A DNA stretch of 63,410 nucleotides, taken from NCBI RefSeq assembly GCF_022376445.1, contig NW_025955181.1, forward strand, positions 1 through 63,410. The letters are read 5' to 3'. A program made the translations under genes and the position numbers. The notes beneath the pieces were generated by a model, which had not been told where the DNA came from, did not search any database, and saw only the letters and a list, made by a program, of their open reading frames with translations. Below are positions 8,820 through 19,725 of the stretch, one piece after another (position 1 is the stretch's first letter; the number at the start of each line of letters is the position of its first letter). The stretch comes from Fomitopsis serialis (lineage: Eukaryota > Basidiomycota > Agaricomycetes > Polyporales > Fomitopsidaceae).

Positions 8820-11800
8820 TCACTTCGCCTCAGCGAACCTTCCGAGGATGCTCAACACCTGCTCCGACTCTAACTTCCACTTCGCGTCGGTGCCCTTGCT
8901 GCCTATGCTCGCAGTCTCCGCGTTCTCGAGCTCGTTCAATCGCCGCATCAGCTTCTGGTCCTTGCCGACGGCCAACACGAACCCGAAGTCGGACACGCTC
9001 TCCGGCTCTGTTGCCTCAGGCGCCAGCCACGCCGCGCGGCTGGCCAGCGCGGAGTGCGCGGGGCCGCCGGGTGACAGGATCGCGCCAACTGCGGTCGAGC
9101 GCGAGATGTTGTTGGGGAGGACGAGGAAGGAGTTCGCGCCTGGGATGATGCGCAGACCGTATCGCTCGCCGAGACTGTCGAAGATGTGGTTCTGCGCCTC
9201 CCCGGCTTGGCGACGAGCCCACTGGCGGTCGGTCTGCGGCTCATCGGGGTCGGTCCAATAGCGCCAGACGACAGACGCTTCTCGCTCCTCGACGAAGGAG
9301 CCCGGAGTGCGCTCCGTGAACTACATCGTGGCTGTCAGTGGACGCGGCAGCGGAATACTACCGGCAGACTCACGTAGTTGAGGATCTCTAAGCATGGTGC
9401 CTTCCACGTCAAGTTGAAGTTCGCAACCATGTTAACCCAGGTCGGCTCGCCACCGCGCGTAGGACGCGTCCTGATATAGCACCCATTCTCCGCACTAGCG
9501 TATCAGCACGTTAGCATCCTGAAGCTCTACACCGACGACGGGCACGTACACTATGCCAATCTTGGGCACCATTTCCGCGACAATGTCGAGCATGCCCTTG
9601 ACAGGCAAGCCACTCAACAACCAAACCTCATTTCTGGGGTCCTCCGCAAGCCTGTTGAGCACGTCAATCGCCTCCTTCGGCGGGTTGAACTCCGCCCTCC
9701 CCAGCCTGCGCATATCGCGGATCCACATCGTGCCCTCGAAGTCAATGAGCAGCAGCCGCTTCTCGCTGTGGCGGTAGCGTGGCACCAGGAGCGAGACGTC
9801 GAGCGAGGCGACCTCAGCGGCGTCGCCCTGCAGGTGCTCGATGTTCGCGCGGAGGCAGCGTACGAGGAAGGAGGTGACAAAGGCTTGTGCGGATTGGGTC
9901 ACAACGTGGTTGTGTAGGTCTTCCCAGCGGGAGGCGGCTTCCTCGTCGCTCATCGACAGCGCCTGTAAGGGGAATCAGGAGCCACCCTACGCTTATTCAA
10001 GGGCACGCATACCTGGTGAATCGCCTTCGCCGTCATCCGCTTGTCCCATGGGTTGATAGGTATGCACGATCGGAATCCACTGTAGCTGTATGAACCAGTG
10101 AACTGCAACTTGACTTCAGCACCAGTATTCGCTCTGATCATGCGACAATTCCCACCTCACTAAGGATCAACGGCCGATGCCTCTGTTCCTGGCACTCTAC
10201 AAACTCATGCGTCCTTAGCGCCATACCCTCGCGCAGACTCGTCACCATGAACGCGTCTGCGACGGTAAGCAGCGCGAGATACTGGCTGAACGTCAGATCC
10301 TGCGTGTGCAGGAAGACGACAGGCTGGTACGTGAGTGTCGAGAAGCGGGAGTTGAGATGGGAGACGACGTCCGCGACGCCGCCCTGCATCTCGTTCTCCT
10401 CCGTGGTCTGCAGCGCGACCTGGATGAGCACAACCTTGCCCTGAAACTCCGGATACTTGTCCAGGAAGGTCTCGAAGGCTTGGATCTTCTGCCGAACACC
10501 CTGCATACGAGCAGATGTCAGTGGGTTCAGTGTGGTTAGGGGAAGTCGAACCGACTTGGATGTTGTCGAGCTTATCGCGACCGACGATGAGCGTCATGCC
10601 AGCATACCGCTGCCGCAGCGAATTGACCCACTCCGCAACCTCGGGATTGCGCCTGTGATGACTCAGCTACGAAGCGGGACTGAACAACACTCGACTCACT
10701 TTTCCTGTCTGAGGTGCCCGACATCAATGCCCATCGGGAAGACGCCGACGTCCACGAAGCGCTCCTCGGTCTGGATGCCCTTCGGAAGTGCCTCTACTGT
10801 CAGGATACGGCTCACCGTCTGCCTGAAGTGACGCGCATAGTTCGCCGTCTGGAATCCGACCAGATCCGCACCAAGCAAACCATGCAACACGTCCTCGCGC
10901 ACGCTCAGACAGCGGAAGATCTCCGAGCTCGGGAACGCGACGTGCATGAAGAACCCGATCGGGGCGTTCGGAAGCCTCTGGCGGAGCATCGCGGGGAGGA
11001 GCATCAGGTGGTAGTCGTTCACCCAGATGATGTCCCCATCCTGGTACACGCTCGCGATCGCGTCCGCGAACCTGCGGTTGACGGCCTCGTACTGCTTGAA
11101 GCTCGCGCTCTCGTAGAAGCTCTTCGTCTTCGGCGCGTCCGGGATCGCGTAGTGGAGGCACGGCCATAGCACCTGGTGGCAGAACTCGTCGTAGCAGCCC
11201 ACAAACTCCGTGTCCGGGATCCACACCGGCAGGCTGTCGCACTCGTCGCGCATCCGCCACTCCATGTTTCGCTTCAGGCTCTCCCGGAACCCGTCCGTAT
11301 TCACGCCGAGCGTGCCCACCCACAGCTTGCGCTTGAGTCGCACGCCGACGCTCTCCACCGCGTTCTTCAGCCCGCCGTTGCAGTGCGGGTTGCTCTCCAC
11401 GTGCCACTGCATGTTGCGATTTCCCCCGTTCGTGTCGTGCCGCGTGCCCGAGAGCGAGCGACTCGAGGTGCGCGCCGTCGAGCCGCGCGACGCACGCCGC
11501 TGCACGCGCGTCTGGCCCGCGGTGCTGCTCGTGTGCGTCGTTTGATGTCTCTTTGAGGCACCGTTTGTCGATCCATTGGCGCCTAACGCGTTCGCTGCGG
11601 CGTTGACTACGTTGTTGGTGGTGGCCTTCGACGCGAGGGCATCGACAAGCGAGGTAGAGGAACCATTCGGCGCAGGAGACGGCGGTTGGGTGAGTCCAGT
11701 GAATGTCGTGAACGGGTTGCTCGGTTCGTTACGGGGCGTGACCGCTGGGGACACGGCTCGGGACTAAACGGTAACCAGTCAGCACCATGTAGGATATGCG

Positions 11801-13317
11801 GCACCAAGAGTGAAACTGAGTGTTGGGAGATTTATAGCGTCCAAAGCAGCATGGCTGATGTAGATGCTGCGCTACAAACACATAATATGTTGATGGGCCA
11901 TAGCGAGTGATGCCGACACCAAAACAGGGACATCATGTCAGGATGGCACCAGACGACGAACATGAACGGACAAGGCAGCAATTTTGCTGCCACGCCCTGG
12001 ACGGAAAGGAAGTACTGGCGACCTGACGGCCCCCGACAAAGCCGTTCTCAAAACGTTGAGCCCGGCCCAAAGAAGTGCAAGTGTGCGCATGCGTGGGGAT
12101 CAGCCGGGGCCTGATTCAAAGCAGTCTGCGGGGTGAATACTCGCCAAGTAGGCCCACGTCTCTGTAATGGCACAGAGGCGGAGTGTGTCGATCTTAGCTT
12201 TACTATCAATGTTCCCATAACCAACATCGAAGGCGACCCAGCCTCTGAACAGCGACTGAGGCCGAAAAGTAGAGGGTGCGAGTCACCGGAAATCGGGGCT
12301 CGACGTACTCCGCCTATGTGCGTGAGTCAATCCCCTGAATGCATGTACGGGAGAATTCCGGCCAATGGTTATGCTGATAGTAACGGGTCTGACCGATTGA
12401 GTGTATTTGCAGTCACTCCCAAAGCTCGGAAGTGGAACCAGTGCATGACTGAGTATAGACCGCACATACACTCTATCCGTCGGTAACCAAATGTGATGGC
12501 CCTCCAGCAGAGGCCAGGCATGCCGCAGTAGGAGCGCTTGCACAGCGGCTTTAACGAAGCAGAACCCGCGTCCCTGGTAACAACAGTATCCGTGTTGAAA
12601 AACAACCATGAGGATCAGGGGTGCCCCACATTGCCAGACATATCAGGGGAGCAGCCTGGCATGTAACCAAACCACGGTGACATGCCAGATCTCTGACACC
12701 ACCAGACATCCTCCCCGCTTGCGCAGAAAAGATACCTGGTATCGTCGCTACGGGTAGTCACCAGCACAGGGTGAGACCTATCTAGCGATGTATAACACAC
12801 CCTCATGCCAATTCTACCGTCCTGGTCATTACTCGAGGGCGACGTACTTGTATCGAGAACACTGCTCACGCAGCACGAAGTCCTCGAGGAGAGCACGCTT
12901 GCTCCACCACCAACACAGACGCGTGAAGCTGTAGAAATCGGCCCCATAATGAATCCGTGCTGCGAGCAAAAGTCGACGCATCATGTGGCATAGAGCTCCG
13001 CATTCACGGCGAAGGGTGTTGCACAGCAGTAAAGATAGAGGGTGCCAGGTGCTCATCGCACGCTCATGCCACTTCTGTCGCAGCAGTAACAAAATCAAAA
13101 CGCTCACCTTGTCCTTAAGATCCTCGACAATGCTCCTCAGCGGACCCGCCTTGCTCGGTAGCGTCTGTCGGCCGCCTGCCTGGTGACCACGCTGGAGGAA
13201 GGACGGCGTGGCGATCGTGTCCAGAGACGGCGAGGAGGGAGTGCTGTCGCTGAGGACGGTGGTGTTGGGTAGGAAGAGGGAGGCGATGATGATGCGGTTG
13301 TTGCGAAGCGAGCTCAT
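8820..13317 (-). CDS. TPS3: Trehalose-6-phosphate synthase complex subunit (TPS3/TSL1-like, GT20 plus degenerate phosphatase domain)
   Basis: Eight exons (13108-13317, 10700-11763, 10556-10652, 10156-10500, 10013-10102, 9550-9962, 9374-9494, 8820-9320) join in phase and give 946 residues. A short N-terminal IIIASLFLP block, typical of TPS subunits, precedes a linker rich in Ser, Thr and Asn. The GT20 synthase domain follows, with the WVNDYHLMLLP motif near residue 320, then GRDKLDNIQG and SLREGM...LILSEF. The C-terminal HAD-type region begins RLLLIDFEGT near residue 676. True Tps2 phosphatases have D-x-D-G-T here; D-F-E-G-T lacks the second aspartate, so this part is probably not catalytic. 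That points to a regulatory subunit of the cytosolic trehalose synthase complex. The first intron is 1344 bp against 47-55 bp for the others. Confidence 0.92.
11764..13107 (-). other. Unusually long first intron of the TPS3-like gene
   Basis: Donor GTGAGC and acceptor TTTAG are canonical and the join is in phase (DLKDK to SRAVSP). It contains several AGGGG/CCCCT sites (about 12332, 12617 and 12650) and a small palindrome GGCAGCAA-TT-TTGCTGCC near 11973. I found no terminal inverted repeats or coding exon inside it. Confidence 0.7.
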
Positions 13318-14007
13318 CGCGGCGGTCGACGCGGGGAGGGCTGTGGAGGTCGTCGGAGGCGGCGAGGGCGAGTATAAGTGCAGCGATCAGTTCTCATCTA
13401 TGACATCAGGGCGCACGTGCCCACCTGCAATCGACTCGGCCCCAGGGCCAGGCGCCGTTGTACTCGCCATTTCGTAGAGGTTCGGTCAGGGAATGAGGGC
13501 AGATGGCTGGATATATGTGCGCGACGATCCGGGCGCACTCGTCGTGAACGTCGTCCGTACGTATTTACGTGCAAATCCTCCGAGCACCACCTGCCGACTT
13601 TTCGCTTCAACGTTCGTCAGATCGCCGGTCGAGATTGCGCCCAGATTGGCTGTCCGATTTCCTCCGTACGCTGCCTTCACGCCGGCCATCTGCCCTCCAT
13701 CTGCCACCATCATCGACCATCGTCCCATCCTAGTTCCAAGGTCCTCAAAGCTGCACATGGAATCCATTTCTTGCGGCATACTGTAGACACGGCGAAATGG
13801 TCAGCACAAGCCGACGAATTTCTTGTGGCCCTCGTGCAGACTTCATGACATGGTCGCGATCACTCGACGACGTCACTTTCGCGTCCGAAGGCTGGTGACC
13901 ACAGGTGACCACTCAACTGTGTATTTTTTTGTTTTATTCATGTAACATATCTAGTGGCGAGTCATCCATGACATATCCAGATCCATTAGATCACTGCAAT
14001 AACTTGG
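13318..14007. other. Upstream region of the TPS3-like gene
   Basis: Promoter region of the minus-strand gene. A 98-codon frame exists on both strands at about 13486-13786, but the two overlap almost exactly and neither has a recognisable motif, so I do not call a gene. Confidence 0.4.
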
Positions 14008-14344
14008 ATGGCGTCATCTATCCCATACTCAACGACCTGCCATTTCGAGAAGGTCACCTCCCCGATATGGTCACTATCACGGTAAGTCATGATAGTCAAT
14101 AAATCCAGTCAGAACACTACTCTACAACGCAAAATCTGTACGTTCTAGATCCAAATACCTGTTTCATGTGCTGGCACTACAGCTGAAGAATCGCGGACGC
14201 TGTCAGAGTCTTACTTACCTAAATAGGCTGCAGGCGCCGGCGCCACCTGAGCGCTGGCGGAGAAACATCTTCGACCTGAACAGGAATGCACTTGTCGCCA
14301 TCTCCGGAGACCTCGAATATAATTTCTACATGTACTGTAATTGA
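14008..14344 (+). CDS. Possible small protein of unknown function (about 89 aa)
   Basis: An ATG at 14008 opens 24 codons and two bases, then a canonical GTAAGT...TTCTAG intron (14082-14148). The frame continues in phase to a TGA at 14342-14344. The second exon reads like real protein (ERWRRNIFDLNRNALVAI, then GDLEYNFYMYCN). No family recognised. Alternative splicing could extend it into a downstream frame (14365-14635) containing LWRCPHCGTSGTRP, a possible zinc-binding fragment. Codon composition is plausible, but support rests on one intron. Confidence 0.35.
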
Positions 14345-15393
14345 ACTCACTCTGCTTCAACGCTTCAGGAAGACCTCGAATGAATTGTCGCTCCGACTTC
14401 CATGCAAGTCTTGGACGAACCAGCCATCCTCCGCTCGTTCAACTATCATGCGCTCGTCTGGTACGCCTCTGACTTTCTCTGGCGCTGTCCTCACTGCGGC
14501 ACGTCAGGAACTCGACCCGTGCATAGCGTGTGCTACGAAGCGATACTGCGGAGTGTCATGGGGTTTACCATCGTGAAGCCAATCAACTGGGCAACACTCT
14601 CGAGGAGCTTCTCGCGGACCATTCTACATATATGAGACGTTCGAATAAGGATACTGACAAAAGGAAAGGGCCCACTATGGCATGCAGACACATAGGATTT
14701 GAGCGAGCCGTACTAGAACCGAGACTTCCATAGGCTCACAGGCCTCAATACAGCCTCGACGGGTAGACAGTAGCTCCAAGGTGCTCGCATAGAGTCAGTT
14801 CGCATGACGGGCGGTCTGAAGACAAATACCATTAACGTGAGTACGTGCCACGAAGCTTTCGGACGTATCTTGAGGCTCAACACTAATACTCACTCAGGTA
14901 CCGATTCCAATTCAATGGCGCACGCGAACTCTATCATACTATTCAAGTTCTGGCTGACACATCAACCAAGGTCCGAGGTAAGTTAAGGTCTGTCGGAAGT
15001 CGGGCATGCAGCCGTACCTTTCCCACTCCACCTCGAAGCCTTGGGACCTGAGTCTTCGCGGGAATGCATCCCGGGGCTTGTGCGCAGGAAGAACCTCCTG
15101 GAAACCGAGGAAGTTGGGAAAGGTAGGTTAACGCCGCATGCAAGGTTGAACTGGCAGCGGAAGGTCTAGGCTTTGTGGACGTGCACCAGCTCCAGCAGCG
15201 CGGAAGCCAAGAAGTGAAGCCCTACGGACCCAACGGCCGTCAGTGCGTTTTAAGGATCCGACGTCGCGCTTGCATTTTGTAGTCACGATTGTCACCTCAG
15301 TGTGAACGGTAGTCACACATCACCGCGATGGCTCGAAAGTGAGCGTTCGGAAAATTGGCAGCACAGACATGAGGTAGGATCGAGCCGCATGGT
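14345..15393. other. Intergenic stretch before the DML1 3' end
   Basis: Contains the possible 3' extension of the small gene at 14008 and otherwise only short frames without motifs. Confidence 0.35.
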
Positions 15394-17497
15394 TTATTCT
15401 TCGTCATCATCCAGCCCGATATCTTGCACGACCGCATCCCCCTCTTCTAGCCCGACATACGTATCCCGCAGTGCCCATAGACCGTCCCTCAGTTCGATCA
15501 CGTCGTCCTTCTCCAGCCCATAACGCTCAGCACCTCAGCGCCCCGTCGAACGCAATCGTCAACGACCGTAGAATACGCTGCGAAAAGTTCCGACGTATGC
15601 GAAGTCGTATGCAGTGACGAGAGGACGTGAGCCGTAGGGGCACGCAGCTTGTTGCCTGTGGACGGAGGGGGTGACTCCAGAAACGTCGGGAAGGACGACG
15701 GAATAGGGTATCCAGGCGCGAATATGGTGTACGGAAATGGCCGTCGTGATTCCGTCCACGCATCCAGGGTTCTCCGGTCAGAAGACGAGAAGCCTCTGGC
15801 GACATAAATTCTCGCGAATTCCAGACGTGTGGTCTACCGTAGGGGTTCGGTCAGTTCCGTGTAAGTGCTTCGAAGACAGAGTATGCAGTACCTGCTCATC
15901 CCCCGCTTTCTTTTTGCCTCCGGACGTTAGCGAGAAATCATATGACCTTCGCGCAAAATCCCGTTCAGCTTGAGGAGGTGTTGGTAATGGGAACACGCCA
16001 GATAGATGCGCGAAGCGGTTGCTTCCACCCCAGTTCAAGGCGCCGCAAATACTATCAAGGTCCTCCATGGATCCTTTCAACCTATTCGGTCAAAATTCAC
16101 TGTCAGCCGTATTTCCTGTCGCTTCCACCGATGCCACTGCGAATCAACCTACCGGAGAGGCAGGGTCACGCTCTCGATGTGGGTTGAGAGAATCGCAGAC
16201 GTCTGAAATACGCTTTTATGCTGGATGGTGTCAGCGTGAATGCGGGGAAATGTCCGGAGACGCTTACATATAAGTCTATCCCGTTCAGCCATTCCCCGGC
16301 CACCCAAGTTCCGGGCGCCTGCACCGGGACGGTCATGGTGGACAATGATGCCAAACTGTGCAGATACAACGCATCGTTGATGACCGCCCGCATGCTTATG
16401 TCCTACGGGGTTTCACTCAAATTTCGATCGCACCCGAGCAGTAAGTGACGTACGTCGCCATTGTCGACATGACCAGGGAGGTTCTGCGACAGGAGCGGAA
16501 ATGCAAGGCATGGGAGCTTTGGGAACTCGTCCCGATATGTGGTCAGGAACGAATTAGTGAAGCCACCAAAAGTAGAAGTGTCGTTCATGACTTGAATACC
16601 CTGCCAAGACCTTCGTGTTACCACTTGCAAGTGGAGCAAGCACACGACATGCCAGTGCGGCTCACCTGCAAATTGTCGCACTCCTCCGCGAAGAATCTGA
16701 GGGACCCTTCCATGAGGTCGACGTCCTACTATGGTTCATCATCGTTGAAAGGCCGTGTTTCGTGAGAGACGTACGGTGTTATACCGCTCGAACGCATCCT
16801 TGCTCCAAGCCCAGTTGCCTTCGGTGCTCTCCCAGTCAGGTGGGTCTGGGAGCCGCTGCATGGACCGCGGGTGCAAGAACACACGACTATAGTCCGACCA
16901 GAAGCGAACATCAGAGTCTAAAACTTGGGGTGCAACCCCGTCTTCATCGTTTTTGGGACTGTCGTCATCATCTGCTTCGCGATCGAGTTGCAAGTGGTAG
17001 TTGCTTTGGGGGATACGATCTTGACGAGACTCTACCACCCCATTATTCCTAGAGAGATATATACCTGTTCAAACTACCCGTACGAATGGTGAAAGAAGAA
17101 AAACAGACCATAGAAACTCCTCCTGGAGATCATCCTCTTCTGAGTTGTACAGGCCACTGGTGCTCGAGAGTCTGCCGAAGTTAGCTGCACTCCCACGTCA
17201 GTAAGCAGTCAGCACCAGCCTAGAGCAACACAGACACCTACACCTTCGATCAAAGAGAAGTAGTCTCGGCGAGTATGTCGATTCCCCCTTATACGGGTCG
17301 TTATCTCACCGGCATTTGGAGGCACAGAATGGGCAGGCGCGTACTTTTACAGTGGACCCCTCTCTGAACGACACATCATGGTCAATCTCCGACTGTTCAT
17401 CCTCGCCATACGTGAAATACGCCTCCTGTGTGTTCCAAAAGTGTGTGCCGGCAAAGTTCGCGAGTTGACCTGCTTGGATGTAGATGATCTCCTTCAT
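15394..17497 (-). CDS. DML1: DML1/misato tubulin-like protein, with a single-base frameshift near the C-terminus
   Basis: Eleven exons join in phase from 17497 downward: 17345-17497, 17244-17287, 17109-17171, 16775-17048, 16666-16725, 16454-16600, 16268-16402, 16153-16202, 15947-16081, 15838-15891 and the last from 15795. The N-terminus [20 protein letters not shown] matches misato/DML1, a tubulin-related protein needed for mitochondrial inheritance in yeast and mitosis in flies. Other conserved blocks are [33 protein letters not shown] and [13 protein letters not shown]. At about 15515 the frame breaks: as written the protein ends MGWRRTT at 15498 (470 aa). Adding one C to GGGCTGG would continue through [17 protein letters not shown] to a TAA at 15394. 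Either a recent indel or a consensus error. Confidence 0.88.
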
Positions 17498-17809
17498 GAT
17501 CGCGGTGGCGGACGACTTTCGCAGGCACCGCGACTTGCTCTCGACGGTGACGCTGGACACCGCCACTACTCGACCCTACCTTCGCGATGCGGCATCCTCC
17601 TACAACAAAGACAACGTCGCATATTTGCGTGCGTCGGGGAAACTTAGGGTCGGCTGAAGTTCGGATATGGGCAGGTTCTGAGATAGCAGGGCGTCGGAGC
17701 CCGCCGCCAGCAAAGCGGACGCTGCGTGTCGGCTTACCCACACAAGGTACTCAGCCCTGCAGAACGTGCCCTGCGACGATCTACACCCTATAATCCAGAC
17801 CACAAGCTC
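17498..17809. promoter_or_regulatory. Shared upstream region of divergent DML1 and F-box genes
   Basis: 312 bp separates the two start codons. CCTATAATCC at about 17788-17797 is a TATA-like site for the plus-strand gene. No other element seen. Confidence 0.4.
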
Positions 17810-19073
17810 ATGAAGCGACTGGTCTCAAAAGGTGCGTCACGGGTCCCTCCTTGGTCGCACTACACTCCGCTCTGAGTCGGCGTGCGTACTGACGCGGCTC
17901 TTATTCGCCTGCAGACGTTGCGGACAGGGACGCGAACGCTGACCGATCTGCTCCGCATCGCCTAGAATCAAACTCTACACTGGGCCCGCCTGTAATGCCT
18001 CCGGAATTGACGGACAGGATCGTCGACTTTTTACATGACGATCATGCCGCACTCAAGAGCTGCGGTCTGACATGTCGTCCCTGGCTTTCCGCCGTCCGCT
18101 ATCACCTCTACTACGCCATCAGCCTCGAAAACACACGCCTCTTCCGCGCATTCTCAAGCTTGCTAAATCGTACGCCCACTCTCGGGCAGTATGTCCGGGA
18201 AATACATCTAGCGATGACGGAGGAACTGCAGCGCAGCGACGCCTTGCCCAGCATCGTGGCTCACCTGGGCAGGGTCAGGAGACTCGCCCTGAGCGGAGAC
18301 ATCCTGACGGTAGACCAAGCCACATTCGAGCGCTTTGGACCCGTACAGGAGCTTGCGCTCAACTTGTCTTCTTGTAAACTCAGCGATGTCGCCGCTCTCT
18401 TCCTCGCATTCCCTGGCATCAGCGACTTGTCCATCAAGAACACTACGTACCTATATGGTCCTTTGGATCACGTACCGATGCTACCCGTCACACGCCTGGA
18501 ATTGCAGCCGGCCCTTAATCCTGGGTTGCTGCCTCCGTCGTCACCAATGCTGGAGTCGTTGGTATTGTCCATTAGGCGGGTCGAAGACCTAAGGACCCTG
18601 AGCCACATTCTTCGTACGGCGATACGACAGCTGAAGCAGCTAGACTTGCAAATACATATCACTGTGGCAGGTGAGAGGCGGGCGCCTGCTTCTTGAGTCA
18701 GTGCTAATATTTTCGGACAGAACACCAGGCAATATTTTTGGACAGCCTGCGAAGATGTCCCCAGTCCCTGACTGCCATTCGACTCTCCACCAAGTCGGTG
18801 CAATGTCTGGCATGCATATTGGACAATGTCGATTCAACATACATGCTGGACGTTGCTTTGGACGTCGCCGTCGGCAGTATGTACGGACTGAAGACACTGT
18901 CCGGGGTGCTCGCCAGGACCCGATTCCGGAAAGCGTCGAGGATCGTGGTCACACTGCGCTGTCCGCGACTATTGATCTATTGTCCTCGCGACGAAGAAAT
19001 GACGAAGGCGTTGGTAGAGGAGGCGCTCCTAGAGGCATATAGGCGAAGGGTGTTGTCCGTGTTGATCTACTAA
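17810..19073 (+). CDS. F-box protein
   Basis: Three exons (17810-17831, 17915-18670, 18721-19073) join in phase and give 376 residues. After a short N-terminus an F-box-like stretch begins MPPELTDRIVDFLHDDHAAL and continues CGLTCRPWLSAVRYHLYY, the usual Leu-Pro/Ile/Trp pattern near residues 39-80. The rest resembles the loose leucine-rich part of basidiomycete F-box proteins (VRRLALSGDIL, LELQPALNPGLL). Such proteins link substrates to SCF ubiquitin ligases; the substrate is unknown. The upstream ATG at 17810 was preferred over 17995 because the 84-bp intron between them is canonical and keeps the frame open; the later ATG would also keep the F-box. Confidence 0.8.
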
Positions 19074-19725
19074 CACGACGTTCTGAGCAGAATGCAAGTA
19101 AGTACATCATCCGCTTCGCAATTGCTACACGGCGCTCACGCATTATTCGCCTCACCCTCAGAACACGCATATAGAAGCCACATGTCTCAACAAGACGCTT
19201 GCAATCATTTGCCCTATATAACTTAGGATTGACGGTTCTGACTTCGAGTTGCTCACTGTAATTACGCCTCGCAACCTCTAGACAACATCGTCTTTCGCTT
19301 CCAGACGCTATCTACTGTACCAATACTGTACCTTCATGTTTTGATGTAGTTCGGGCTCCTCATTCTTTGATCGACAATCACATACCAACATTCTAAGAGC
19401 AGTTGAGATAAGTACCAGCCTGCTTGTCCAACGTCGAACGTTGATGCATGATGCATGATGGTGACTCGGGCCGTTGAGGCCGAGGACTGAGGATTGCGGT
19501 TCGGTTTTGTTTCGGCTTGGCGGGCCGCTGCTGCCGAACCGACTCCTGTATGACGCGTTCAGGCGCTCATTCAATTGACACGCTCAGGTCCGTTAAATAC
19601 CTCGCTTTCTTCAGGTTTGCTACTGCACCAGCCTGCACTCAACGGGTTCTTATACACCGCTCAAATCATTGTCATCTCAATCATTGGCATCCTAGTACCG
19701 CGTGTCATACCACGGATCGACAAGT
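19074..19725. other. Intergenic region upstream of ARMT1
   Basis: Includes a short direct repeat of GATGCATGAT near 19441-19461. No gene seen. Confidence 0.4.

Noticed and set aside
8548..9261. A 237-codon plus-strand frame
   Set aside because: Antisense to the last exon of the TPS3-like gene.
10714..11556. Long plus-strand frames opposite the trehalose synthase gene
   Set aside because: They are antisense shadows of a strongly supported exon; composition is skewed and no motif occurs.
13486..13786. Opposed 98-codon frames upstream of the trehalose subunit
   Set aside because: Both strands are open over the same stretch and neither shows a motif or splice partner.
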